Notes: generated by a model not told the origin, from the sequence alone. A stretch of DNA of 64,000 nt from Labilithrix sp. (GCA_019637155.1 JAHBWE010000003.1:471768-535767); one strand, 5' to 3'; shown: positions 43,730 to 53,229, counted from the first letter of the stretch. A program made the numbers and translations.

Positions 43730-46700
43730 GCGCTCGATGCTACGCGACTTCGCACGGCGAGCACGTCGCGATGGCGATGCGGACGCCCGCGGAGCCACGC
43801 GAGCGCGACCGTGGCGGCGGCCGGATCGCCGAGCGCGAGCGCGGCGTCGATCGGGAGCTCGTGCACCTCCGGGAGCGGCCGCGCGTCGTCGAAGGCGGCG
43901 CGGATCTCCGTCCACCGCGCGGGCGGGCTGCTCGGGTCGAAGCGGAGATCGAGGGCGGCGAGCTGGGCGCCGCGGCGCGCGGAGTCGGGGCGCTCCGCCG
44001 CGAAGGTGTCGCGCCAGGAGCGGGCGGCGGCGCGATCGCCCTCGTCGAGGGCGAGGTTCGCGCGGAGCCAGAGCGCGTCGAGGCGCGCGTCCGGGTTCTC
44101 GTGCTCGCGACCGAGGTCGATCGCGGTCGCGAGCATCGACGCGGCCTCCCGCGCCGCGCCGCGATGGAGCGCGATCGCGGCTTGGTTCACGAGCGAGGTG
44201 GCGACGTGCGCGTGCTCTCCGAGCGCGGTGAACGCGGCCTGCGCACGCTCGAGCGAACGCGAAGCGCCCTCGACGTCGCCCGCCTCGAAGCGGAACACGC
44301 CGAGGTTCTGGAGCGACGACGCGATGAGGGAGCGGTTCTCGATCCGCTCCGCCATCGCGTGCTGGCGCGCGGTGTACTCCACCGCCGAGGACCACTCGCC
44401 GCGCTCGTGCGCGAGGATGCCGAGGTTCGCGAGGACGACGGCGACGTTGCGCGCGTGGCCCTCCGCCTCCGCGAGGCGGAGCGCGCGCTCGTAAGCGAGC
44501 GTCGCCGAGGCGAGGTCGCCCGCCTTCCACGCGAAGACGCCGCTCGAGAGGAGACACTGCGTCTCGACGCTGGGGTTCCCCGCGCGCTCCGCGAGGGCGA
44601 GCGCGTCCTTCGCGATCGCGCGGGCGTCGTCGAGGCGGCGCTGCGCCTCCGCCGTGATCGCCTGCTGCCGCCGCGCCTCCGCCGCGTCCGCGATCGCGCC
44701 GAGCGCCTGGAGCGCGTCGGCCGCCTCCTCGAAGAGAGCCCGCGCCTCCTCGGCGCGCCCGCGCGCGCGGAGGATCTCCCCCTCCTTGATCGCCGCCCGA
44801 CGCGCGAGGAGCGACGCGCCTTCGCCGTGGACCTGCGCCGCCGCGCGGACCTCGCCGAAGAGCGCGCTCGCCTCGTCGAGCTCGCCGCGCTGGTGATGGA
44901 TGCGCGCGCGGCCGTAGCGCGCCTGCGCGACGCCGAGCCCGTCCTCGCGCGCGGCCGCGATCTCGCTCGCCGTGACCGCGATCGCCATCGCGCTCGCGAC
45001 CTCGCCCTGCGCGAAGAGCACGTCGAACGCGCCGAGGAGGACCTTGAGCCCGAGGCCGGTGGGATGCGCGGCGAAGGCGGCGAGCACGCGCTCGAGCGGA
45101 CCGGCCTCGCGCGCGAGGCGATCGATGACCGCGCGCGCGACGAGGTGGAGCGCGCCCCGCTCCATCGCGGCGGGGTCCATCGCGTCGGCGAGGCCGAGCG
45201 CCTGGACGAGGACCGCGGTGTCGCCCGCCCGGCACTGCGCCGCGAGGGTCGAAGAGGCCGCCCCGCCGAGCGGCGCGAACCACGAGGAGCGGCGCGCGAG
45301 CTCGAGCACGCCGTACGCCTCGCGCGTCCGCGGGGCGTGGAGATCGGCGAGGAGGTGCTCGAAGAGCCGCGCGAAGCCGAAGCGCACGAGGCAGCGATCG
45401 CGATCCCACTGCTCGGTGAGGATCCCGAGATCGAGGAGCTGCACGTAGACGGAGTCTTTCTGTGTATTCTGCACGCTCCGCTTCAGCGCCGGCACGTCGT
45501 AGAGCGCGTCGCGCGCGATCGTGTCGCTCGACACCGCGTCGAGCTCGACGACGAGCGCCTTCAAGAACGCGGCGCGGTCCCAGCGCGCGCCGCCGACGAC
45601 GACCTGCTCGAAATAGAGCCGCATCGCCTCGTCGTAGGAGAGCTCCGGATCGAGCGGCTTGCCGTCGAACGCGGAGGCGAGGAGGCGGAGCATGAGCGGG
45701 CTCCGCATCATCGCGACGGTGGAGCGCCCGCCCGCCGCGAGCTCCTCGAACGACGTGAGCGGCCGGAACGCCCGCTCGTCCTCGCGCTCCGGCGGCGGCG
45801 TCCACGCGCGGTAGCGCTCGTAGAGGACGCCGACCTCCGTGTCCGCGAGCGGCGGCATCGGGACGAGCACCGAGCGCTCGGGGCCGGCGGTGAGCCAGCG
45901 CGCGCCGAACGCGTTGCCGAAGCGGGCGTCGTGCGGGAGCCGCTCCGCCGCCGCGGTCGCGATCGTGGCGACGAGGCGGAACCAGGGATGATCGGTCGCC
46001 TGCTTCACCATCGCGTCGATCGCGGCGACGAGGGCGGCGATCTCGCCGGGGTGCTCGTTCACGCCGTCGACGATGACGCGGAGGCGCGTCCCGTCCGAAA
46101 AGAGCGGATCGGCCGCGACGAGGAGGTCCTCGAAGAAGAGATCGCGCACCCCGAGGTCGCGCACGACGCGGGCCTGGAGGTCGGGGTCGAGGAGCGCGGA
46201 CGCGCGGTAGAAGAGGACGACGTCGCCGGCGGCGAGCCGCTCCGACGCGATGCTCGCGACGAGGGTCGACTTGCCGGAGCCGTTGTCGCCCGCGAACACG
46301 ACGCCGCGGTGATCGCCGAGCTCGAGCTGCGTGACGAGGTCGGCGACGCCGGCGGGGCGGAAGCCGATCTCGGGGAGGTACTTGCCCGACGCGACGAGCG
46401 CGGAGAGCGTCGCCCTCGTGACGCGCTCCCCCGCCGCACGGAGGCCGGCCAGATCGAGCCGGTCCTTGCGCTGGACCTGGACGTCGATCGCCTTCGCCTC
46501 GAGCAGCGCGCGCCAGCGCTCGACGGGGTGCTGCTTCTCGACCTGCTCCCCGAGCGCGGAGGCGTAGAGCATCGCGCTCCGCGTGTTGCCCTCGAAGAAG
46601 AAGAGGTCGCGCTCGAGGCCGGACACCGCGTGGCTCGCGTCCTCCGGCACCTCGAGCGCCGAGATCGCCTCGAGCGGCAGCGTCGCGTCCCGGCGCGGAT

Positions 46701-47523
46701 CCGCGAGCCACACCTGCGCGTCGGTCGACGTCCGCTCGCCGCTCGGGCGCGCGCCCACGAGCGCGACGCCGTCGGCGTGGAGCGGGTACTTCGTCATGAA
46801 GCGCGCCTCGGAGAGGATCTCGGCGAGGACGGGCTGGTACGTCGCGAAGTCCTGCTCCGCGCGCGCGACCGGGAGGTTGTACCCGTGCGCGAGGCCGTTC
46901 CGGTACTTGATGAGGGCCTGGATCTTCCCGAGCTTCGACTCGCGCGTGCGCGCGCCGCCGCGGGCGTCCTCGAAGCGCGTGCGCGCGAGGAACGGGGTCC
47001 GGCACTTCAGCTCCAGCGTGTCGTACGCGGCGGGGAGCTCGGCGAGGAACGGCGTGCGCCCCTCCGTGCGGAAGACCGTGAGCGCGCGCACGATGAAGAG
47101 GTGCCACGTCGAGATGAGCGGCCGCTGGAAGTCGCGCGCGAGGAGCTCGTTGAGGTTCGCGTCGCGGAGGTCGGGCTGGCGGAGGTAGTCGCTCGCGAGC
47201 GCGATCGCCCAGATTTTCAGCAGCGTCGCGAACGTGTCGACGAGGAGGCGGCAGCGCTGGCGCGCGTCGCGCTCCTCGAGGAGGCGCGCGTAGATGATCG
47301 CGACCGGGTACGGGTACGTCTCGACCACCGCGCGATCGAGCGCGCCCGCGTCGCGGCTCGACGGCGGCGGCGCGGGCACGGCCGACGCCGCGGCGAGCGC
47401 CGGCCCGTGGAGCCGCCGCGGCGCGGTCCCGTCGGCGGGGACGAGCGTGACCTCGCCGGTGAGCGAGTCGAGGACGAGGAGCCCCTCCGGGTACGAAAAC
47501 CCCTGGTAGCGGCCCTCGCTCAT
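43726..47523 (-). CDS. Large STAND-like NTPase with HEPN-like N-terminus and TPR array
   Basis: The 1265-residue cytoplasmic protein has three parts. Residues about 70-240 are helical and carry YRNGLAHG: R208, N209 and H213 form the Rx4H signature of HEPN domains, many of which are RNases. The NTPase domain has Walker A GDNGSGKST (412-420) and Walker B LRVIVDGVNE (481-490, D486). TPR-like repeats (about 850-1210, with VVLANLGILAHERGEWSSAV and SLIASSLQNLGVFRFEAGDV) form the sensor end. Such effector-NTPase-repeat proteins act as switches in defence or stress, including antiphage systems. Whether this one does is unproven. The start is ATG 47523, 59 bp from a divergent ABC gene. The downstream lipoprotein overlaps by 4 nt. 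Confidence 0.82.
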   Translation of the reverse strand: MSEGRYQGFSYPEGLLVLDSLTGEVTLVPADGTAPRRLHGPALAAASAVPAPPPSSRDAGALDRAVVETYPYPVAIIYARLLEERDARQRCRLLVDTFATLLKIWAIALASDYLRQPDLRDANLNELLARDFQRPLISTWHLFIVRALTVFRTEGRTPFLAELPAAYDTLELKCRTPFLARTRFEDARGGARTRESKLGKIQALIKYRNGLAHGYNLPVARAEQDFATYQPVLAEILSEARFMTKYPLHADGVALVGARPSGERTSTDAQVWLADPRRDATLPLEAISALEVPEDASHAVSGLERDLFFFEGNTRSAMLYASALGEQVEKQHPVERWRALLEAKAIDVQVQRKDRLDLAGLRAAGERVTRATLSALVASGKYLPEIGFRPAGVADLVTQLELGDHRGVVFAGDNGSGKSTLVASIASERLAAGDVVLFYRASALLDPDLQARVVRDLGVRDLFFEDLLVAADPLFSDGTRLRVIVDGVNEHPGEIAALVAAIDAMVKQATDHPWFRLVATIATAAAERLPHDARFGNAFGARWLTAGPERSVLVPMPPLADTEVGVLYERYRAWTPPPEREDERAFRPLTSFEELAAGGRSTVAMMRSPLMLRLLASAFDGKPLDPELSYDEAMRLYFEQVVVGGARWDRAAFLKALVVELDAVSSDTIARDALYDVPALKRSVQNTQKDSVYVQLLDLGILTEQWDRDRCLVRFGFARLFEHLLADLHAPRTREAYGVLELARRSSWFAPLGGAASSTLAAQCRAGDTAVLVQALGLADAMDPAAMERGALHLVARAVIDRLAREAGPLERVLAAFAAHPTGLGLKVLLGAFDVLFAQGEVASAMAIAVTASEIAAAREDGLGVAQARYGRARIHHQRGELDEASALFGEVRAAAQVHGEGASLLARRAAIKEGEILRARGRAEEARALFEEAADALQALGAIADAAEARRQQAITAEAQRRLDDARAIAKDALALAERAGNPSVETQCLLSSGVFAWKAGDLASATLAYERALRLAEAEGHARNVAVVLANLGILAHERGEWSSAVEYTARQHAMAERIENRSLIASSLQNLGVFRFEAGDVEGASRSLERAQAAFTALGEHAHVATSLVNQAAIALHRGAAREAASMLATAIDLGREHENPDARLDALWLRANLALDEGDRAAARSWRDTFAAERPDSARRGAQLAALDLRFDPSSPPARWTEIRAAFDDARPLPEVHELPIDAALALGDPAAATVALAWLRGRPHRHRDVLAVRSRVASSA

Positions 47524-47582
47524 CGGCCCTCTCGCATCGACGCGAGCGTAGCAGCAGCCGCCTGCGATAAGGTGGCGTCGCG

Positions 47583-50060
47583 GTGGCGGCCTCTTCCCCC
47601 AGCCTGCAGAGCCTCTTCGCGGTCTGGCATCCGCTCTACCGGCCGCGCCTCCTCAAGCTCGGTGCGTTCGCGATCGCGAGCGGCGTCGTCGTGTACCTCG
47701 AGGCGGTCGCGCTGCGGGAGCTCTCGAACGCGTTCGCGGTGAACGACAAGCTGCTCGCGAACGACCGCGTCCTCCGCGCGTTCGCGACGATCGCGAACGA
47801 CGCGGGCCTCCGCCTCCCGATCCTGATCCTCGCGTCCTTCGCCGTGCTCCGCGTCGGCCGCGTCGCGATCGAGGTCGCGGGACGGATCCAGAGCGCGACG
47901 CTCTCGCAACGCGCGCGCGCCGACCTCGAGGCGGCGATCCTCGATCACCTGCTCCGCAAGGACGACGCGTTCTTCGCCGCGCGCCCGCCGGCGGAGATCC
48001 TGAACCGCCTCTCCGCCGACATCGGCCGCGTCGTCGATCGCCGGAACCTCCGCAACCAGCAGCGGCAGGCCCTCTTCTTGATCGCGGGCAACATCTACTT
48101 CTTCCTCCGCGAGGACTGGAAGCTCGCGCTCGCGGGGATCGCGACGTGCGCGCTCGGCGCCTGGACGATGCATCGCCTCACGCAGCCGGTGAAGGCGATG
48201 GACAAGGCGTACCTCGAGCACGACGACCGCGTGAAGGCGATGTTCGAGGACTTCCTGCGCGCGTCCGCGGAGGCGCAGGTCGGAGACCTCCGCGCGCCGA
48301 TCAAGGATCGCTTCGAGACGGCGCAGGACGCGCGGCGGCGGCTCTTCCTCTCGTTCTCGTGGCTCCGCGAGAAGCTCAACATGGTGTCGGGCGCGTCGTA
48401 CCTCCTCGCGTTCGTCGCGCTCTGCGTGATCCCGATCTACTTCACCGAGGCCGACGCGCCGAACCTCTCCCTCGCGCTGATCCCGGTCGTGCTGAAGGTG
48501 CTGCCCGAGCTCTTCACGAACGCGTCGCAGCTCGTCATCCAGCGCCTCAACCTGCAGCTCGCCGACACGAGCGAGAAGCGGCTCATCGAGTACGACTCCG
48601 GCGCGATCGAGGAGGAGGAGCCCGCCGCCGCGCCCGCGCTCGACCTCACCGCGCGCGTGCCGATCGCGGTGACGGAGGCGACCTATCGCTACCGCACGGC
48701 CGAGGGCGGCGAGCAAGGCGGCATCTCCGACGTCACGACCACCTTCCCGCCGGGGCGGTGGACCGCGATCGTCGGCGCGGCCGGCTCGGGCAAGTCGACG
48801 CTGCTCCAGCTCGTCGTCGGACGCGCGAAGGCCGATCGCGGGACGGTCGCGTACGGCGACGCCGCCTACGACGCGCTGTCGCCCGCGCAGCGCGCGTCGT
48901 TCCTCACGCTCATGCCGCAGTCGCTCGCGATCCTCGACGGCACGATCGCGGAGAACCTCGTCTTCGGCGGCGCGGCGGAGGTGGACCTCGACCTCGTCGC
49001 GCGCACCGGCCTCGCCGCGATCTGCCAGCTCAAGGCGCTCACGATGCCGCCGGCGGACGCGCCGGCGCGCCTCGCCGAGCGCATCGCCGAGCTCCGCCCC
49101 AAGCTCCGCGCGCGGCTCGAGGCGGAGGGCTTCGCCGTGACCGCGTTCGGCGAGGGCGCGCGCGATCCGGAGGACACCGTCATCGAGCGGCTCGCGAGCT
49201 CGCGCGCCGACCGCACGCGCGTGGTGAGCACGCTCTTCGCGCCGGAGACGCGCCCCCGCCTCGACGCGCTCCTCGCGACGCCGCTCGGCAAGGCCCTCGC
49301 CGAGAAGGCGCCGGCGATCCTGGAGGACACGCGCGCGCTCCTCGGGCTCGGCTCGTTCGGCGCGTACGCGAAGCTCGCGCCGATCGCGATCGAGGAGCCG
49401 GTCTGGCAGAAGCGCGTCGCCGTCCTCGCGTTCGGCAAAGGCAAGCGCACGCGCGCGGAGCTCCGCGAGATGCTGCTCGTCTCGCTCACGGCGAAGGTGC
49501 GCGAGCTCGGGACGCTGCCGGCCGGCGATCCCGCGCCGTTCCGCGCCCTGCTCGCGGACGTGTCGGTGCCGCTCGACGCCGCCGCGCTCCATCCCCACCT
49601 CGTCTGGCGCGACAACCTCGTCTTCGGCCGCGCCGACGCGCCGAACGCGCGCGCGGAGGGGCGGATCGATCGCGTCCTCCTCGACGCGCTCGCGGCGGAG
49701 GGCCACGAGGCCGACCTCGTCCGCATCGGCCTCGGCTACAAGGTCGGCCGCGGCGGCGCGCGCCTCTCCGGCGGGCAGCGCCAGATCATCGCGCTCACCC
49801 GCGCGCTCCTGCGGCGGACGCCGGTGCTCGTCCTCGACGAGCCCACCTCCGCGCTCGACCCGTCGTCCCGCGCGCGCGTCGCGACGCTCCTCTCGGAGTG
49901 GGCGCGCGAGCGCGTGGTCATCACCGTGAGCCACGATCCCGATCTCGTGCGCTGCGCCGACGAGGTGCGCGTGCTGGAGGGCGGGCGCCTCGCGGCGGCG
50001 GGGACCTTCGCCGAGCTCGAACGGGAGAGCCAGGCGTTCCGCAACGTGCTGAAGCTCTGA
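47583..50060 (+). CDS. ABC transporter with a 220-residue insertion in the ATPase domain
   Basis: The 825-residue protein has an ABCB-type membrane domain (about 20-320) and an ATPase domain with Walker A GAAGSGKST (398-406), Q-loop Q446, signature LSGGQ (728-732) and Walker B VLVLDEPT (748-755). Between Q-loop and signature there is a helical insertion. It starts after NLVFGG (458-463) and ends at a second NLVFGR (678-683), exactly 220 residues apart, as though the insertion duplicated this edge. A normal domain has about 50 residues here. It starts at GTG 47583 and is divergent from the NTPase gene. The product may be a regulator as well as an exporter. Confidence 0.87.
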   Translation: MAASSPSLQSLFAVWHPLYRPRLLKLGAFAIASGVVVYLEAVALRELSNAFAVNDKLLANDRVLRAFATIANDAGLRLPILILASFAVLRVGRVAIEVAGRIQSATLSQRARADLEAAILDHLLRKDDAFFAARPPAEILNRLSADIGRVVDRRNLRNQQRQALFLIAGNIYFFLREDWKLALAGIATCALGAWTMHRLTQPVKAMDKAYLEHDDRVKAMFEDFLRASAEAQVGDLRAPIKDRFETAQDARRRLFLSFSWLREKLNMVSGASYLLAFVALCVIPIYFTEADAPNLSLALIPVVLKVLPELFTNASQLVIQRLNLQLADTSEKRLIEYDSGAIEEEEPAAAPALDLTARVPIAVTEATYRYRTAEGGEQGGISDVTTTFPPGRWTAIVGAAGSGKSTLLQLVVGRAKADRGTVAYGDAAYDALSPAQRASFLTLMPQSLAILDGTIAENLVFGGAAEVDLDLVARTGLAAICQLKALTMPPADAPARLAERIAELRPKLRARLEAEGFAVTAFGEGARDPEDTVIERLASSRADRTRVVSTLFAPETRPRLDALLATPLGKALAEKAPAILEDTRALLGLGSFGAYAKLAPIAIEEPVWQKRVAVLAFGKGKRTRAELREMLLVSLTAKVRELGTLPAGDPAPFRALLADVSVPLDAAALHPHLVWRDNLVFGRADAPNARAEGRIDRVLLDALAAEGHEADLVRIGLGYKVGRGGARLSGGQRQIIALTRALLRRTPVLVLDEPTSALDPSSRARVATLLSEWARERVVITVSHDPDLVRCADEVRVLEGGRLAAAGTFAELERESQAFRNVLKL

Positions 50061-50079
50061 GTCGGGTACGCTCTCGTCC

Positions 50080-51150
50080 GTGCGTCCAGTCCTCGGGCTC
50101 GTCCTCGTCGCGATCGCGACGTCGGGTTGCACGCGCAGTCCGTCCGACGCCGAGATCGACCGCGCGCTCGCGGAGGTGCGCGCCGAGAACGACGCGCAGA
50201 ACACGAAGGCGGGCAAGGCGGAGGCGGAGCAATGGACGCTCGCGATCCGCGGCAACGTGAAGGACGGCGGGGTGGAGCTCTCGTGGGCCGAGATCGAGAA
50301 GCGCGCGACCTCGCACATCAAGACGCCGTCGCCGACCCACACCGCCGACGTGAAGAAGGTCCTCGACTACCGCGGCATCGTCATCCGCGACCTGCTCACC
50401 GAGCTCGAGGCGCGTGAGGACGACGGTCCCGGCGGCCACGAGATCACGGTCGTCGCCTCCGACGGCTACCGCGCCGCGCGGCCGATCGGCTTCTTCCAGC
50501 GGAACCCGATCATGCTCGCGATCGAGGAGGACGGCCTGCCGCTCGTGCGCAAGACGGGCGGCCCGCTCCTCGAGGTGATGCCGCACGCGACCCACCCGGA
50601 GACGCTCGAGAAGGCGGCCGAGGGCGGCGCGTACTACGTCACCGCGCTCATCGTCGGCACGGAGAAGCTCGCGCTCGACGTCGGCGGCAAGAAGCTGGAC
50701 CTCCACGACCTCGACGGGCTCTCGCAGAAGACGGTGACGGGCAAGGTCGGCTTCCGCTCGCGCTGGTCGACGACCGGGATCGCGATCCACGGGCCGCTGC
50801 TCCGCGACGTGATCGAGGTCGGCGCGAAGCTCGATCTCCCGAGCGACGGCGAGGTGAAGATCGGACGGAAGCCCCACGCCGACGTCGCGTCGCGCGCGAC
50901 GATGCTGCTCCCGATCGCGGACGTGCAGGGTTGCGACATCATCGTCGGCACGCGCTTCGGCGACGAGCGCGCGCTCATCCCCGCGGTGCAGGGCGGCCCC
51001 GCCATCCTCGCGTTCCCGAAGAACTGCGCCGCGACGACGAAGAACCAGGCCTGGCCGACGTTCGTCGAGCGGATCGAGGTCCTCGCCGGCGACGCGGGCG
51101 CGCCGACGGGGGACGGCGGCGCGAACGTGATGAAGGACGGCGGCCGATGA
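50080..51150 (+). CDS. Lipoprotein with two tandem molybdopterin-oxidoreductase-like domains
   Basis: The 356-residue protein starts at GTG with a signal peptide and lipobox (AIATSGC-T). The mature chain appears to contain two related domains (about 50-190 and 195-345). Both share a WTLxIxG/LxVxG start, a DLxxL or EIEKRA helix and a xxGxxIxxLL/IHGPLLRDVIEV helix, a pattern seen in sulfite-oxidase-like (molybdopterin-binding) domains. The catalytic cysteine was not seen, so it may bind a ligand, not act as an enzyme. It lies 20 bp after the ABC gene and overlaps the cyclase by 4 nt, suggesting a sensor for the cyclase. Confidence 0.68.
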   Translation: MRPVLGLVLVAIATSGCTRSPSDAEIDRALAEVRAENDAQNTKAGKAEAEQWTLAIRGNVKDGGVELSWAEIEKRATSHIKTPSPTHTADVKKVLDYRGIVIRDLLTELEAREDDGPGGHEITVVASDGYRAARPIGFFQRNPIMLAIEEDGLPLVRKTGGPLLEVMPHATHPETLEKAAEGGAYYVTALIVGTEKLALDVGGKKLDLHDLDGLSQKTVTGKVGFRSRWSTTGIAIHGPLLRDVIEVGAKLDLPSDGEVKIGRKPHADVASRATMLLPIADVQGCDIIVGTRFGDERALIPAVQGGPAILAFPKNCAATTKNQAWPTFVERIEVLAGDAGAPTGDGGANVMKDGGR

Positions 51151-52631
51151 ACAGCCGCACGACGGTGCCGTGGTACGCGTCGATCGGCACGCGCCTCCTC
51201 GCGACGGTGACGCTGCTCATCGCCGCCGTCGTCGGCGCGGTCCTCTGGCAGTGGGCGTCGTCGGCGCGGAAGCTGATCCGCGAGGAGGCGCGCCAGGAGG
51301 GCGAGTCCGTCGCGCAGACGCTCGCGCTCGCGCTCGTGCCGTTCGTGGTCGACGAGAACTGGAACCAAGCCCGCATCGTCACCGACCTGCTCGTGCAGCG
51401 GAACGCCGACCTCGTCTACGTGATCATCACCGACCGGCGCGTCGACCGCATCCCCCTCGCCTTCCCCGCCGATCAGGAGGACCGCTTCGTCCCCGACGTG
51501 ATGCCGCTCGCGGTGACGCGCGCCGCGATGAAGGAGGGCGAGCCGCGCTTCGCCGAGACGTTCCTCCTCCACGACCTCGACGCCGGCGGCCGCGAGGCGG
51601 TGCGGGGCGAGCGCATCATGGAGGTCGCGCAGGACCTCCGCTTCACGACGGAGCGCTTCGGCGTCGTCCGGGTCGGCATCTCGCTCCGGCGCGCCGACCA
51701 GACCCTCGCCGCCACGATCGACCGCGCGCTCGTCGGCGTCGCGGTGAGCCTCGTCGCCGTCCTCATCGCCGCGTATTTCATGTCACGCAGCATCACGCGA
51801 CCGGTCATCGAGCTCGCGGCGCTCATGCAGCGCGTCGGCGACGGCGAGCTCGACAACGAGGCAGAGGTGCACGGCAACCACGAGGTCGCGCATCTCAGCC
51901 AGGCCTTCAACGAGATGCTCGCGGGCCTCCGCCAGAAGCGCGTCCTCGAGAAGTTCGTGCCGACCGGCGCGCGGAAGGAGATCGCGCGCGACAAGAGCGG
52001 CAAGGTGGAGCTCGGCGGCCACCGCGTCCGCGCGGCGATCCTCTTCTCCGATCTGCGCGGCTTCACCGCGATGTCGGAGCGGCTCGAGCCGCAGGAGGTC
52101 GTCGCGCTCCTGAACGAGTACCTCGACAAGATGACGCGCGCGATCTCGGGGCGCGGCGGCGACATCAACGAGTACATCGGCGACGCGGTCCTCGCGGTGT
52201 TCCGCTGCGACGAGGAGAACGGCGCCCTCGCCGCGGTCCACGCCGCGTGGGACATGCAGGAGGCGCTGCGGCAGCTCAAAAAGGAGACGAAGAGCTCCGA
52301 GGTGAAGAAGCTGAACATGGGGATCGGCATCCACGTCGGCGACATCGTCGAGGGCAACATCGGCTCGCGCGATCGCGTGAAGTTCGGCGTCGTCGGCGAC
52401 ACGGTCAACCTCGCCGCGCGGATCCAGGACCGCTCCCGCGACGGCAAGCACACCTGCATCTTCGTCAGCGACGACGTGGTGCAGGAGCTCGGCGACGCCT
52501 TCGGCACCGAGAGCCTCGGCGACTTCGCCTTCAAGGGCAAGACCAAGGGCGTCGTCGTCCACGAGATCACGAAGCGCATCGACGCCTCGGGCTTCTCGAT
52601 CCGTCCCCCACCCTCGTTCACGCCGGGGTAG
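51147..52631 (+). CDS. Membrane-bound class III adenylate/guanylate cyclase with HAMP
   Basis: The 494-residue protein has a transmembrane helix (about 14-33), an extracytoplasmic sensor region (34-200), a second helix (about 200-220), a HAMP domain (about 221-275) and a class III cyclase domain (about 285-480). The two metal aspartates are in AILFSDLRGFTAMSE and NEYIGDAVLAVF, and the transition-state region is in VVGDTVNLAARIQ. It should convert ATP to cAMP (or GTP to cGMP) inside the cell in response to an envelope signal. The start is the ATG at 51147, overlapping the lipoprotein stop (ATGA). A CNB-domain protein in the divergent operon may read the product. Confidence 0.9.
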   Translation: MNSRTTVPWYASIGTRLLATVTLLIAAVVGAVLWQWASSARKLIREEARQEGESVAQTLALALVPFVVDENWNQARIVTDLLVQRNADLVYVIITDRRVDRIPLAFPADQEDRFVPDVMPLAVTRAAMKEGEPRFAETFLLHDLDAGGREAVRGERIMEVAQDLRFTTERFGVVRVGISLRRADQTLAATIDRALVGVAVSLVAVLIAAYFMSRSITRPVIELAALMQRVGDGELDNEAEVHGNHEVAHLSQAFNEMLAGLRQKRVLEKFVPTGARKEIARDKSGKVELGGHRVRAAILFSDLRGFTAMSERLEPQEVVALLNEYLDKMTRAISGRGGDINEYIGDAVLAVFRCDEENGALAAVHAAWDMQEALRQLKKETKSSEVKKLNMGIGIHVGDIVEGNIGSRDRVKFGVVGDTVNLAARIQDRSRDGKHTCIFVSDDVVQELGDAFGTESLGDFAFKGKTKGVVVHEITKRIDASGFSIRPPPSFTPG

Positions 52632-52680
52632 CGCCGCGGACGTTCGGACGCGGACGTGCTGTCGTCGCGTAGCATGAGCC

Positions 52681-53229
52681 ATGGCGAGCATCGGGCACGT
52701 CGCGATCGGGATGGCGGCCGGGCGGCTCTACGCGCGCCGCGATCGCGATCGGAAGGCGATCGCGTTTCGGATGTTCGCGCTGTCGGCGGCCTCGCTTCTC
52801 CCCGACGCCGACGTGATCTCCTTCGAGCTCGGGATCCCGTACGAGGCGCCGTTCGGGCATCGCGGGGCGTCGCACTCGATCATCGCCGCCCTCCTGCTCG
52901 GTGCTCTCGCCGGGCTCATCGGCGCATGGCAGGCGATCGACCGGACGCGCGCTCGCTCACGCGGGGCTCGCGTCGGTGTGCTCACGGCGCTCGTCGTGCT
53001 CACGCACGGCCCGCTCGACGCGATGACGGACGGCGGGCGCGGCGTGGCGCTGCTCTGGCCGTTCGACTCGGAGCGCATCTTCTTCCCCTGGACCCCGATC
53101 CCCGTCTCGCCGATCGGGATCCACTTCCTGTCGCGCGAAGGCCTCGCGGTGGCGCGCTTCGAGCTGCTCGCGTTCGCGCCGTTCTTCCTCTACGCGCTCT
53201 GGCCACGCCGAGTCAGCGGCGGCGGATGA
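52681..53229 (+). CDS. YdjM/DUF457-type membrane protein, metal-dependent hydrolase family
   Basis: The 182-residue protein has the family's N-terminal pattern MASIGHVAIGMAAG and the conserved SLLPDADVISFELG and HRGASHSIIAAL blocks with histidine and aspartate residues, plus three to four membrane helices. Members of the YdjM group are called metal-dependent hydrolases, but the reaction is not established. It stands alone after the cyclase operon, and its 3' end overlaps the convergent DUF488 gene by 17 bp. Confidence 0.8.
   Translation: MASIGHVAIGMAAGRLYARRDRDRKAIAFRMFALSAASLLPDADVISFELGIPYEAPFGHRGASHSIIAALLLGALAGLIGAWQAIDRTRARSRGARVGVLTALVVLTHGPLDAMTDGGRGVALLWPFDSERIFFPWTPIPVSPIGIHFLSREGLAVARFELLAFAPFFLYALWPRRVSGGG

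Noticed and set aside
43771..47742. A plus-strand open frame of over 1300 codons opposite the STAND-like NTPase
   Set aside because: It is antisense to a protein with clear motifs and consists of repetitive charged residues only.
47583..50060. Two separate genes joined by a frameshift in the long ABC protein
   Set aside because: The frame stays open throughout with consistent codon use and a complete ATPase core on both sides of the insertion, so a real insertion is more likely.
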